Counted from the stretch's first letter, positions 9,587-18,344 are shown. The stretch: DNA of 64,000 nucleotides from Fredinandcohnia humi (GCF_001439915.1 NZ_LMBW01000003.1:214872-278871), one strand, 5' to 3'. The notes: generated by a model not told the origin, from the sequence alone. Numbers and translations are program-made.

Positions 9587-10558
9587 ATGAAAACAGTAGC
9601 TTTATTTGACACATCAGTATCAACACTAAACAAAGGTGACGAAATAATAATGGAATCCGCAAAAAAGGAATTGAGCAAAATAACAAAAGATAAATTTGTT
9701 GTTACAATGCCTACCCATACTCCTGCATTTCATTGGTATCAAGCCAATAATAAGAATAATAAAGCTAAAATCCTAAATAATATTGATTATAAATTTGTAT
9801 GTGGAACTAACCTGTTATATACAAATATGGTTAGACCATGGGCCAATTGGAACATAAATATATTTAATGCAAGACCACTAAAAGGTAGTATTTTACTGGG
9901 TGTTGGTAGTGGAATTAATAGTAAAAATATAAACTTCTATACTAAGAAACTATATCAAACTGTCCTGTCACACGAACATATTCATAGTGTAAGGGATGAT
10001 AAAACTAAAGAAATGTTAGAACGATTAGGGTTTGAAGCCATAAATACAGGGTGTCCTACTACTTGGTCATTAACCGATGAACTTTGTAGGGAGATACCTT
10101 CCAAAAAATCAAACAATGTCGTTTTTACATTGACGGATTATAGTAGAGATGAGGTTCAAGACCAGAAATTAATCGATATATTAAAAAGAAATTATGAAAA
10201 CGTGTATTATTGGCCACAAGGATTTTATGACTATGACTATTTTAATAAATTTAATAACATAGATGAAATAAAAATCATTCCTCCGAGTGTCAGTGACTTC
10301 TCCAATCTGTTAAGTGGGAAGAATATTGATTATGTGGGGACACGTCTTCATGCCGGTATTTTTTCAATGAAGCATAAAGTAAGGTCGATCATAATTACAG
10401 TTGATTATAGAGCAAGGGAAATGAATAAAAGTTATAATCTAAATTGCATCGAACGTGAATCTATCGATGAGCTTTCTGACCTAATTAATGCCGATTTTGA
10501 AACAAAGGTAAATGTAGATTATACAAAAATTGAAAAATGGCATAATCAATTTATTTAA
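9587..10558 (+). CDS. Second polysaccharide pyruvyl transferase family protein
   Basis: 323 residues with FDTSVSTLNKGDEIIMESA at the N terminus, SILLGVGSG near 103 and DYVGTRLHAGIFSMKH near 250, the same block order as the pyruvyl transferase at 6039-7133 but with little visible identity. The GTRLHAG block is a family hallmark. TTGGAGGAAG before the ATG is strong. It may pyruvylate a different residue; some members of the family have other transferase roles. Confidence 0.75.
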   Translation: MKTVALFDTSVSTLNKGDEIIMESAKKELSKITKDKFVVTMPTHTPAFHWYQANNKNNKAKILNNIDYKFVCGTNLLYTNMVRPWANWNINIFNARPLKGSILLGVGSGINSKNINFYTKKLYQTVLSHEHIHSVRDDKTKEMLERLGFEAINTGCPTTWSLTDELCREIPSKKSNNVVFTLTDYSRDEVQDQKLIDILKRNYENVYYWPQGFYDYDYFNKFNNIDEIKIIPPSVSDFSNLLSGKNIDYVGTRLHAGIFSMKHKVRSIIITVDYRAREMNKSYNLNCIERESIDELSDLINADFETKVNVDYTKIEKWHNQFI

Positions 10559-10569
10559 ATAGGAGAAAA

Positions 10570-10646
10570 ATGTTACTAAAAAAATACAGTCGGAATTGCT
10601 AAAATTAACAAATAATAAGGTTGCTGAATGGATTGAACAGTTATAA
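10570..10646 (+). other. Possible small ORF with a slippery A-AAA-AAA heptamer
   Basis: AGGAG at 10561-10565 is followed by an ATG at 10570. The zero frame ends after 10 codons. The 7-A run at 10578-10584 is phased as A AAA AAA, the classic -1 slippery form, and the -1 frame continues as a sensible peptide (..IQSELLKLTNNKVAEWIEQL) to a stop at 10644-10646, overlapping the flippase start. It could be a coupling leader peptide, a frameshifted remnant or chance. No stimulatory hairpin is evident. Confidence 0.3.
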
Positions 10647-12039
10647 GAAATTGTTAAATAATTCGCTGGTTTTTGGTATAGGTAACTTAGGAACTAAATT
10701 AATAATATTCATTTTAGTTCCTCTTTACACGTATCATTTAACAACAAGTGAGTATGGTATGGTGGAATTGTTAACTACTACCATAAGTATGTTGATGCCT
10801 GTAATTACACTTAGTATTGTTGATTCCGTATTAAGATTTGTAATGGATAGAAATTACGATAAGCAAGCTGTGTTAGTTAACTCTTTTTTTGTAATAATAA
10901 TCGGTTTTATCTTGCTGTTATTGGCATATCCTATTTTGAATATAGTATTACCGTTTGATAGATATATTTTATATTTTTATATTATTATATTAGTTCAATC
11001 CACAAATAATAATCTTAACCAATTTATTAGAGCCAAAGGCTTCGTCAAATTATTTGCAGTTAACGGGATCATCACTGCATTTGTTTTATTAATATGTAAT
11101 ATTTTGTTTCTTGTATTTCTGGATTGGGGAATTGCTGGGTATTTAATCTCTGTTGTTATCGCTAATATAGTAAGTATTATTTTCGCGTTTTCGGCTGGGA
11201 ATATATGGTTAGATTTTAAGGTGAAGAAAATTAACCTAACATTAATGAAAGAGATGTTACTGTATAGCATTCCATTAATGCCAAATGCAATAATGTGGTG
11301 GGTTATGGAATTATCGGATAGATATATAATAACCTATTTCCTAGGGTTAAGTGCGAATGGTCTTTATGCGGTTGCAAGTAAGATACCAGGTATTCTAAAT
11401 ATAGTTAATTCTATATTCTTTCAGGCTTGGCAGATGTCTGCAATTGAAGAGGCTGAATCTAAAGAAAAGTCAATTTTCTTTTCGAACATTTTTAATGTAT
11501 TTTCTATTTTGATGCTGGTTTCAACTTCCCTAATTCTGGCACACTTAAAGTTTATAATAGATTTTGTTTTAGCGGATAATTACTTCGAGGCATGGAAATA
11601 TGTCCCTCTTTTATTATTGGGAGTAGTATTTTCAAGTTATTCTGGATTTTTAGGTACTAATTATATTGCAGCAAAAAAAACTACAGGTGTTTTTAAAACA
11701 TCAGTAGTAGGTGCAATTATAAATATTGTTTGCAATATATTATTAGTACCTAGAATAGGTATCTATGGTGCAGCTTTCGGAACCATGCTTAGTTTTGCAG
11801 TGATTTGGGTATTAAGAATAATTGACACAAAACAGTTTGTCAGTATTAAAATTAACGTAAAAAAATTATTATTAACTCTAATAGTTATATCTATTCAAAT
11901 AGGTGCATTATATCAAAATTTTAAATTTGAATATTTATTACAACTAAGCTTATTTTTACTTCTTGTTCTAGTGAATTATCATGAAATTAGAGTATTATTA
12001 AAGAAACTAATTAATGTGGTTTTAAAAAAGGGAAAGTAG
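10621..12039 (+). CDS. Polysaccharide flippase, Wzx/EpsK-like (MOP superfamily)
   Basis: About 12 to 14 membrane helices over 472 residues, opening SLVFGIGNLGTKLIIFILVPLYTYHLTTSEYGMVEL, a typical start for RfbX/Wzx-type exporters. LYAVASKIPGILNIV and GTNYIAAKKT are also family-like. It flips the undecaprenyl-linked repeat unit outward for the EpsG-like polymerase. TTG at 10621 and TTG at 10633 are both possible starts and neither has a well-spaced ribosome site, so translation may be coupled to the small ORF upstream. Confidence 0.85.
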   Translation: MLNGLNSYKKLLNNSLVFGIGNLGTKLIIFILVPLYTYHLTTSEYGMVELLTTTISMLMPVITLSIVDSVLRFVMDRNYDKQAVLVNSFFVIIIGFILLLLAYPILNIVLPFDRYILYFYIIILVQSTNNNLNQFIRAKGFVKLFAVNGIITAFVLLICNILFLVFLDWGIAGYLISVVIANIVSIIFAFSAGNIWLDFKVKKINLTLMKEMLLYSIPLMPNAIMWWVMELSDRYIITYFLGLSANGLYAVASKIPGILNIVNSIFFQAWQMSAIEEAESKEKSIFFSNIFNVFSILMLVSTSLILAHLKFIIDFVLADNYFEAWKYVPLLLLGVVFSSYSGFLGTNYIAAKKTTGVFKTSVVGAIINIVCNILLVPRIGIYGAAFGTMLSFAVIWVLRIIDTKQFVSIKINVKKLLLTLIVISIQIGALYQNFKFEYLLQLSLFLLLVLVNYHEIRVLLKKLINVVLKKGK

Positions 12040-12160
12040 CTCAATATTTTATTATTTTTACTTTTATAAAACAGTAGACTTTTTTTAATAATTATTTTCA
12101 AGACTTTAGGAGAAACATTAATAATAAAGGCAAGAAATTAAACCGAGGTGGGAACCTTAG

Positions 12161-13156
12161 ATGAACATACTAGTAACTGGTGGTGCTGGATATATAGGGT
12201 CGCATACCTGTATTGCTCTTTTGGAAGCAGGACATTCAGTCATTATTGCTGATAATTTTCGCAACAGTAAGCCGGAGACGGTTGAAAAAATCATGGATAT
12301 TGCTGCTAAAGAAGTTATTTTTTACGAAATTGATGTTACGGATGCAGAAGCTGTTAATATAATTTTTAAAAATTATAAAATTGATGGAGTTATTCATTTT
12401 GCAGGGCTTAAAGCAGTAGGTGAGTCTGTCCAAAAGCCACTAGATTATTATTATAATAATATTGTTAGTACCATAGTTCTTACTAAGGCTTGTCAGAAAT
12501 ATGGAGTAAATCGGTTTGTATTTAGCTCATCAGCAACAGTGTATGGAGATAACACTGTGCCATTTGTTGAAACTATGGATCTTCTACCAACGACTAATCC
12601 ATATGGCGAAACGAAAGCCATTAGTGAGCGTATTTTAACTGATATTGCAAAAGCAGATCCTTCGTTCTCGATATCACTCCTTCGATATTTTAATCCAGTG
12701 GGAGCCCATGAAAGTGGTTTGATTGGAGAGGCTCCTAATGGAATCCCAAATAATCTAATGCCATATATAGCTCAAGTTGCAAAAGGTAAACTTGAGAGAC
12801 TACGTGTATTTGGAAATGATTACTCAACGGTGGATGGCACAGGGGTACGGGATTATATTCATGTAGTCGATCTTGCTGAGGGGCATGTTGCTGCATTAGA
12901 AAACCTAACAGAAGGTGTTCATGTTTATAACTTGGGAACCGGAAAAGGTAGCAGTGTACTAGAATTAGTGAAAGCTTTTGAGAAAGCAAATGATATTGAA
13001 GTCCCTTACGAAATCGTGGATCGGAGACCTGGGGATATCGCATCATGCTTTGCTGATGCCTCCAAAGCAAAGCAGGAACTAGGATGGATCGCTAAACGGG
13101 ATCTTATAACAATGTGCCGGGATGCATGGAGGTTTGAGAAGAATTACAAGGAATAA
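12161..13156 (+). CDS. galE: UDP-glucose 4-epimerase
   Basis: Interconverts UDP-glucose and UDP-galactose (or the GlcNAc/GalNAc pair) for polysaccharide synthesis. NAD motif GGAGYIGSH at residues 7-15, catalytic SSSATVYG near 122 and YGETK near 147, RYFNPVGAHESG and GTGVRDYIHVVDLAEGH near 230. The 331-residue length is standard. GAGGTGGG precedes the ATG. Its codon choice is less AT-biased than the glycosyltransferases before it. A GC-rich hairpin follows, so it probably closes the operon. Confidence 0.95.
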   Translation: MNILVTGGAGYIGSHTCIALLEAGHSVIIADNFRNSKPETVEKIMDIAAKEVIFYEIDVTDAEAVNIIFKNYKIDGVIHFAGLKAVGESVQKPLDYYYNNIVSTIVLTKACQKYGVNRFVFSSSATVYGDNTVPFVETMDLLPTTNPYGETKAISERILTDIAKADPSFSISLLRYFNPVGAHESGLIGEAPNGIPNNLMPYIAQVAKGKLERLRVFGNDYSTVDGTGVRDYIHVVDLAEGHVAALENLTEGVHVYNLGTGKGSSVLELVKAFEKANDIEVPYEIVDRRPGDIASCFADASKAKQELGWIAKRDLITMCRDAWRFEKNYKE

Positions 13157-13182
13157 ATGTGTTTGATAAAATAAAATAAATT

Positions 13183-13216
13183 GCCCGCTGAGTTCAATGT
13201 AATGCGGGCTTATTTG
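13183..13216 (+). terminator. Hairpin terminator after galE
   Basis: GCCCGC at 13183-13188 pairs with GCGGGC at 13204-13209, loop 15 bases, followed by TTATTTGTGTT. The T-run is weak, but position and orientation fit the end of the eps operon. Confidence 0.6.
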
Positions 13217-13252
13217 TGTTGGAAAAATTAAAAAATTTATAATTTATGAATA

Positions 13253-13320
13253 TTGCCATTGAAATGAACCACCTTTGCCATGAAATTGATCCACTTAGGA
13301 CAACATTTTGAGCCACCTCT
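13253..13320 (+). repeat. Degenerate direct repeats, possible IS end remnant
   Basis: Three degenerate units read TGCCATtGAAATGAACCAC, TGCCATGAAATTGATCCAC and, more weakly, a unit ending GAGCCAC. Short repeated blocks with GTGGATCA-like cores (reverse strand) resemble the multi-repeat ends of IS21-family elements. No transposase fragment was found, so the assignment is tentative. Confidence 0.35.
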
Positions 13321-13446
13321 GTCATGGAGAGATCAAGTACTATTGTCCTGCTATAAAGGTTTGAAAACGGTCTTTACAATGAGAGGTGGTAATGGTAGGC
13401 TTCCCCGCCAGGCAAGCATTCAGCTGCCGTTTATTGCCTAAACCCG

Positions 13447-13617
13447 TTACCCAATCTTCACGCCCCTAAAATAGTTAATAATATCCTTCAATATATTCTT
13501 CAAATACAGGGGAATATCCTCTTCGGTTGCAGAATTTGTAAATATAAAAAACTTTGCTGGGAATAAATGGGTAGGTATATCTAGGATTAAATAATTATTC
13601 CACTGTCCGTTTAAACT
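13447..13617 (-). pseudogene. Broken minus-strand coding fragment, function unknown
   Basis: An open frame of 56 codons with no start codon near its 5' end reads ..NNYLILDIPTHLFPAKFF.. and ends ..DIINYFRGVKIG then a stop at 13447-13449. The composition is protein-like and the frame opens right after an in-frame stop. I do not recognise the family. It is most simply the 3' end of a decayed gene. Confidence 0.4.
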
Positions 13618-13795
13618 TTAATAGCTGTATCTTCGATCATTTTTTTACATACTTATAATGCTTTGTAATTACCCCGATTCGAAAATAATACTTTTATGTT
13701 TCCATACGAAAATTTAAGCCTATCACATAACAAAATTCGCCAAAGTTCTACTTTTTTAAAAATTGCAGTTTACACCCCGTTTAAAATCATGTAGC

Positions 13796-13836
13796 ATGTA
13801 AATGTATTCAAAAAATGAACGTTCAAAAAATGAATA
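13796..13836 (+). promoter_or_regulatory. Predicted operator of the importer operon (double ATTCAAAAAATGAA-type site)
   Basis: Two TTCA-AAAAA-TGAA motifs (13807-13819 and 13822-13834) form a larger palindrome reading TATTCA..TGAACGTTCA..TGAATA. A TATAAT follows at 13840-13845, so the palindrome covers the -35 and spacer region. The stretch from 13796 to 13819 matches 22646-22669, in front of the licCA fusion, with one mismatch in 24 bases. This is the pattern expected of a shared transcription-factor site. Confidence 0.7.
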
Positions 13837-13872
13837 AGTTATAATGGAACTGAATAATATTGAGGTGAATAT

Positions 13873-14817
13873 ATGTCATACCTTGGGAATGATACAAAAA
13901 TGATAATTGAGGAACCTATTACCAGAATAAAACCAAGAAAAAAGAATAGTTGGAGATTATCATTTAATTTTTTACTATTTCTTTTACCAGCAATGGTTCC
14001 ACTTACAATATTTTGGATTTATCCAATGATAAATTCATTGTATATCAGTTTTACAGATTGGGATTATATGAGTCCTGCATATACATTTGTTGGTATTTCT
14101 AACTACATAAATCTTTTTAGGGATCCATTATTTTATCAAGTGTTATTTAATACTTTATATTTTTCCTTAGGGGCAGTGCTACCTTCTGTTATTGGGGGAT
14201 TGATATTAGCATTTTTAGTAAGTAGTAATAAAAAAGGTATGGGGATTTATCGAATATTGATCTTTTCTCCGTGGGTTACACCAACCGTCGCGGTATCTAT
14301 TGTCTGGTCTTGGATATATGAACCACGAGTAGGATTAGCGAACTGGATTTTGTCGATTTTTCATTTACCTGCTATTGAATGGACGAGTAGTACAACCTGG
14401 GCGATGCCAGCTATTATAATCCTAACCATATGGAAGGGCGTTGGCTGGGCAATGATTTTTTATGTTCATGCATTAAAAAAAGTGCCAGTCTCATTATATG
14501 AAGCAGCTTCTTTAGATGGTGCCTCAGGATGGCGAAGGTTTATATATATAACAGTCCCACTTATTTCACCTACCACGTTATTTTTGGTAATTATAACGAC
14601 AATTGATGCATTACAAGCCTATGACCAAATACAAATATTAACCCAGGGTGGACCATCAGGAAGCACACGTACGATTTTATATATGTACTATCAGTCCGCA
14701 TTTGAACAATTTAACATGGGCCAGGCAACAACTGTTGCCACTGTTATGGTCGTTATTACAGCCACTCTTTCTTTTATTCAGTTTGTTCTGTCAAAGAAGT
14801 GGGTGCATTACCAATGA
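13873..14817 (+). CDS. ABC transporter permease, MalF/UgpA type
   Basis: 314 residues with about 65 cytoplasmic N-terminal residues rich in K/R, then six membrane helices starting at FNFLLFLLPAMVPLTIFWIYP. The EAA loop is EAASLDGASGWRRFIYITVPLI near residue 213, which docks the ATPase. It forms the channel with the permease at 14837. GAGGTG lies 7 bases before the ATG. No ATPase is encoded nearby, as is common for CUT1 importers that share one MsmX/UgpC-type subunit. Confidence 0.9.
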   Translation: MSYLGNDTKMIIEEPITRIKPRKKNSWRLSFNFLLFLLPAMVPLTIFWIYPMINSLYISFTDWDYMSPAYTFVGISNYINLFRDPLFYQVLFNTLYFSLGAVLPSVIGGLILAFLVSSNKKGMGIYRILIFSPWVTPTVAVSIVWSWIYEPRVGLANWILSIFHLPAIEWTSSTTWAMPAIIILTIWKGVGWAMIFYVHALKKVPVSLYEAASLDGASGWRRFIYITVPLISPTTLFLVIITTIDALQAYDQIQILTQGGPSGSTRTILYMYYQSAFEQFNMGQATTVATVMVVITATLSFIQFVLSKKWVHYQ

Positions 14818-14836
14818 TAAAGGGATTGATAAAGGT

Positions 14837-15673
14837 ATGAATATAAGGCAGTATCCAATCTTGGTTTTAAAACATGTTACTTTAATTATCGTTAGTTTAG
14901 GTATGGTTTTCCCGTTTCTATGGATGGTAATTAGTGCTTTAAAAACAAATGATGAAATATGGAGTTTTCCGCCTTTATGGTGGCCAGAAAACCCCAATTG
15001 GAATAATTTTGTCGAAGCATGGGCGATGGCGCCTTTTAATCAGTATATTTTTAACAGTATTTTTACAGCTTCTTTCATAGTAGCCATTCAAGTATTCAAT
15101 GCTGCGTTAATCGCTTATGCATTGACACAGTTCAAATTCAAAGGAAGAAATCTATTATTCTCGTTAATTCTGATTACATATATGTTACCTTCGGCTGCAA
15201 CGTATGTACCAAGTTATGTGATATTAGCGGATTTTGGACTATTAGATTCATTTAAAGGATTGATCTTATCTAACTGTGTAAGTGTTTTTGGTATTTTCCT
15301 ACTACGACAAGCATTTTTACAGGTTCCAAAAGAACTGGTGGAGGCTGGAACAATGGATGGTGCAAATCACTGGAAAATTTTGTGGAGGATTATGCTTCCA
15401 TTAACAAAACCATTGTTCTTTACATTTATACTCATTAGTTTTGTTCAGAACTATAACAGCTATTTATGGCCGACCTTAATTATGAGCAGTAGAGAAAAGC
15501 AGTTAATCACAACGGGACTACGTCAATTTTTTATTCAAGAAGGAGCTTACGGTATGCAGTGGCCGTTAATCATGGCAGCTAGTACATTTGTAGTCATTCC
15601 ATTATTGCTGCTGTTTGCATTTACACAAAAATGGTTTATGTCAGGAATTAGTGATCAAGGAATAAAAGGATAA
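14837..15673 (+). CDS. ABC transporter permease, MalG/UgpE type
   Basis: Second half of the permease pair, 278 residues. It starts MNIRQYPILVLKHVTLIIVSLGMVFPFLWM; the EAA loop reads EAGTMDGANHWKILWRIMLPL near residue 168. The frame is open further upstream inside the preceding gene, but the ATG at 14837 gives the family length and its start is 20 bases after the previous stop, with AAAGGG at 14819-14824. The pair and the solute-binding protein behind it form one transcript. Confidence 0.9.
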   Translation: MNIRQYPILVLKHVTLIIVSLGMVFPFLWMVISALKTNDEIWSFPPLWWPENPNWNNFVEAWAMAPFNQYIFNSIFTASFIVAIQVFNAALIAYALTQFKFKGRNLLFSLILITYMLPSAATYVPSYVILADFGLLDSFKGLILSNCVSVFGIFLLRQAFLQVPKELVEAGTMDGANHWKILWRIMLPLTKPLFFTFILISFVQNYNSYLWPTLIMSSREKQLITTGLRQFFIQEGAYGMQWPLIMAASTFVVIPLLLLFAFTQKWFMSGISDQGIKG

Positions 15674-15693
15674 ATTTTAGGGAGTGAAGGAAG

Positions 15694-17004
15694 ATGAACA
15701 AAAAAATATTTGGTCTAGTGACAGTCATGATGGTGGCAATTTTATTAATTGCTGGTTGTTCCTCAAATAAAGAAACTGCGGCTAAAACAGAAGATGGAAA
15801 GGTCAAAATAGAGTTTTGGTATGGACTTGGTGGGAAATTAGGAGAAAACGTTGAAAAATTAATTACAGAATTTAATGAAAGTCAGGATGAAGTAACAGTA
15901 GTAGGTGTTGCACAAGGAGACTATGATGAGACTGTTCAAAAACTACAAGCAGCAATTGCGGCAAAAAAGGTTCCTGCTGCTGTTCTACTTGAGACAGAGC
16001 CATTAAATGCATTTGCTGATAAAGGCGTATTAGCTTCATTAAGTTCTTATATCGAAAAGGAAGAGAACTTTAATTCCGACGATTTTGTAAAGGCGTTCTA
16101 TGAACAAGGTAATATTGATGGAGAACAATATGGTATTCCTTTATTTGGAACAACCCAAGTTCTCTATTATAGAAAAGATATGTTTGAGGAAGCGGGGATT
16201 ACACCGGATACACTAAAAACATGGGAATCATTAGCTGGAGCTGCTGAAAAGTTAACTAAGAAAAATGGAAATGATGTAACAGTGTATGGATGGGAACCAA
16301 TGTATGGGGAAGATAATTTAATAGATGCTGCACTAAGTAATGGTGGAAAATATATTAGTGAAGATGGAAAGGAAGTATTAATTGATTCACCAGAATGGAT
16401 TGAGTCATGGGAATTCTTTAGAAAAGCGATTCATGAGGATAAAACAATGGCAATTCACCATGGTGGACAGGGATGGGAATACTGGTATAAGACGATAGAT
16501 GATGTTATGCAAGATCGCGCAGCTGGATACACTGGCTCAAGTGGTGACCAAGGGGATTTAGATTTTACAAAAGTAGCTGCATATCCACAACCAGGATGGG
16601 AAGGACAAAATTCAGCACCACATGCAGAAGCTAGAGTCGGTGCGGTTCCAGCCTTAGCTTCAGATGAACAAAAAGAGGCAGCTTTCAAATGGTTAACATT
16701 CTTTTCAAACTCTAAAAATACAGCGCAATGGTCAATGGATTCAGGTTATATAGCAGTACGTAAATCAGCTCAAGACGAACCAAGCTTTAAGGAATTTGCA
16801 GAGAAAAATCCACAAATATTGGTGCCTTTAGAACAAGCTCAATATGCAACACCACCATTTGTAGATCCTACAGGTGGAAGAATAATAGATGCTTTAAAAA
16901 TAGCTGCTGACAAGGTAGAAATCGAGGGAAAATCTGCAGAAGTCGCCTTGAAGGAAGCAAAGGAAATTGCACAAAAGGAATTAGATAAGGTAAACAACAA
17001 GTAG
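15694..17004 (+). CDS. Extracellular solute-binding lipoprotein, UgpB-like (family 1)
   Basis: Lipoprotein signal with lipobox LIAGC at residues 18-22, then a 436-residue type-1 binding fold. The block order EFWYGLGGKLGE..ITEFNES, PLFGTTQVLYYRKDMFEEAGI and, late, GYIAVRKSA..FAEKNPQ resembles UgpB (glycerol-3-phosphate and glycerophosphodiester binding) more than MalE. Substrate is inferred only. Because the operon shares its operator with a choline kinase/cytidylyltransferase gene, glycerophosphocholine or another choline source is a reasonable guess; a plain sugar is the alternative. GGAGTGAAGGAAG precedes the ATG. Confidence 0.85.
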   Translation: MNKKIFGLVTVMMVAILLIAGCSSNKETAAKTEDGKVKIEFWYGLGGKLGENVEKLITEFNESQDEVTVVGVAQGDYDETVQKLQAAIAAKKVPAAVLLETEPLNAFADKGVLASLSSYIEKEENFNSDDFVKAFYEQGNIDGEQYGIPLFGTTQVLYYRKDMFEEAGITPDTLKTWESLAGAAEKLTKKNGNDVTVYGWEPMYGEDNLIDAALSNGGKYISEDGKEVLIDSPEWIESWEFFRKAIHEDKTMAIHHGGQGWEYWYKTIDDVMQDRAAGYTGSSGDQGDLDFTKVAAYPQPGWEGQNSAPHAEARVGAVPALASDEQKEAAFKWLTFFSNSKNTAQWSMDSGYIAVRKSAQDEPSFKEFAEKNPQILVPLEQAQYATPPFVDPTGGRIIDALKIAADKVEIEGKSAEVALKEAKEIAQKELDKVNNK

Positions 17005-17034
17005 TAAGGGTCTGAATTTAAAGTAAACATTGGC

Positions 17035-17064
17035 AAAACCCCCAGTAATGTTTCTGGGGGTTTT
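17035..17064. terminator. Bidirectional terminator between importer operon and vanY-like gene
   Basis: AAAACCCCCAG at 17035-17045 and CTGGGGGTTTT at 17054-17064 form an 11-bp stem with an 8-base loop and A/T tracts on both sides, between two convergent genes. Confidence 0.9.
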
Positions 17065-17069
17065 AATTA

Positions 17070-18296
17070 TTAATATTCTCCTAGATATTCTTCCAGTGTA
17101 AGACCGCTATTATAAATACTAACTGATAAATTATTACCTACATAACGGAAATGCCAGGGTTCAAATTTGTAGCCAGTAATATTTTGTTTCCCTTCCGGGT
17201 ATCGAAGAATAAATCCATATTGGTGTGAGTTGTTTGCTAACCACTTGGCTTCTGCAGTATATGCAAACCCGTCCTCAGCCCATAGGGCGGAGTTGCTTCC
17301 TCCAATATCAAATCCTAACCCCGATTGGTGCTCACTATATCCAGGCTTCGCCGAAAAGGTGTCAGCAGCGACTTGTCCGTAACTTGAGACATAGCGATTA
17401 TACAAGGAACCCTGATAGGAATATGATCGATACGTGCTAAATGCATTCAGTGTAAGACCATTACCTTTGGCCGCTGATTTCATTTGCTCAAAAGCGGCAC
17501 GAGCCTCTGGATTTTCACCTGGAGCATAAGTTGACGGAAGACCATGCTGTTTATTGATTAATAGAATCCCATTTACATAATAGGGGTCTGATGTTCTTTG
17601 TACCCATTCCCCATTATAGTTAACGTAGTATCCGCCGATTGTGGTATTTGTTGCAAGAGCACCGCTAGCGTATGAATAATACCAAATCGAGTTAACATCA
17701 TACCAACCAGTAGCCATTTCGCCTGAAGTGGATAAGAAATACCAACTTCCATTATAATAGAGCCACCCTGTTTTCATTGCTCCATTATTTTGGAGATAGT
17801 ACCAGTTGTTGTAAGAATAAATCCAGCCCGTTTTCATCGAGCCGTCACTTGTGAGGAAATACCATTGATTGCGGTCTTTTAACCATCCTTTACTCATGGC
17901 ACCATCTTGATTAAGGAAGTACCATTGGTCCATATAATAGACCCACCCCGTTTTCATGGCTCCGGAATGCTCTAAGAAATACCATTCATTATAGTAATAG
18001 AACCATCCAGTTTTCATTGCACCACTATTGTCAAGAAAATACCACTTTTCCTGATCGTAGACCCATCCCGTTTTCATGACTCCATTCTTATTAAGGAAGT
18101 ACCATTGATTTTGGTCATAGACCCATCCGGTTTTTTTATCACCTGTTTTTATATCGAGATAATACCATTCACCATCGATATAGGTCCAATTTAGTGTAGT
18201 TTGCTCAAGATTAGTTGCACTATCACTATTTGCAAAGACCTGAGTTGGGAGAAAAAAAGCAAAACAAATAACTAAACCAAAAAGCAATTTTTTCAT
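17070..18296 (-). CDS. Secreted VanY-type D,D-carboxypeptidase with choline-binding-type repeats
   Basis: Signal peptide (1-22, ending QVFA). Residues about 35-225 hold nine 20-residue repeats of the form WYFLxxxGAMKTGW, the choline-binding/CW_binding_1 type (PF01473). They close with TNTTIGGYYVNYNGEWVQ. The C-terminal 165 residues are a VanY/LAS peptidase with zinc motifs SEHQSGLGFDIG near 323 and EPWHFRYVG near 386. It trims D-Ala from peptidoglycan stem peptides while held on the wall by the repeats. AAGGAG precedes the ATG on the minus strand. The gene lies between the importer and three other repeat-bearing enzymes. Confidence 0.9.
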   Translation of the reverse strand: MKKLLFGLVICFAFFLPTQVFANSDSATNLEQTTLNWTYIDGEWYYLDIKTGDKKTGWVYDQNQWYFLNKNGVMKTGWVYDQEKWYFLDNSGAMKTGWFYYYNEWYFLEHSGAMKTGWVYYMDQWYFLNQDGAMSKGWLKDRNQWYFLTSDGSMKTGWIYSYNNWYYLQNNGAMKTGWLYYNGSWYFLSTSGEMATGWYDVNSIWYYSYASGALATNTTIGGYYVNYNGEWVQRTSDPYYVNGILLINKQHGLPSTYAPGENPEARAAFEQMKSAAKGNGLTLNAFSTYRSYSYQGSLYNRYVSSYGQVAADTFSAKPGYSEHQSGLGFDIGGSNSALWAEDGFAYTAEAKWLANNSHQYGFILRYPEGKQNITGYKFEPWHFRYVGNNLSVSIYNSGLTLEEYLGEY

Positions 18297-18309
18297 AATA
18301 AACTCCTTA

Positions 18310-18344
18310 TAGTTATATAATATTCATAGTTTATTATATAACTA
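18310..18344. promoter_or_regulatory. Perfect 13-bp inverted repeat upstream of the vanY-like gene
   Basis: TAGTTATATAATA at 18310-18322 and TATTATATAACTA at 18332-18344 are perfect reverse complements separated by 9 bases, immediately upstream of the vanY-like start at 18296. TATAAT occurs inside an arm, so the palindrome may overlap the promoter. It is either an operator or a strong leader hairpin. Confidence 0.55.

Larger units (their letters stand above)
13157..13872 (+). other. 716-bp intergenic scar between the eps operon and the importer operon
   Basis: Contains, in order, a terminator-like hairpin, degenerate direct repeats, a broken minus-strand reading frame and an operator-promoter region, each listed separately. 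No intact gene was found. The mix of repeats and a coding fragment points to past insertion and decay at the boundary between two surface-polymer loci. Confidence 0.7.

Noticed and set aside
14648-14836. Upstream extension of the second permease overlapping the first
   Set aside because: The added residues are not membrane-permease-like; the ATG at 14837 gives the standard length.
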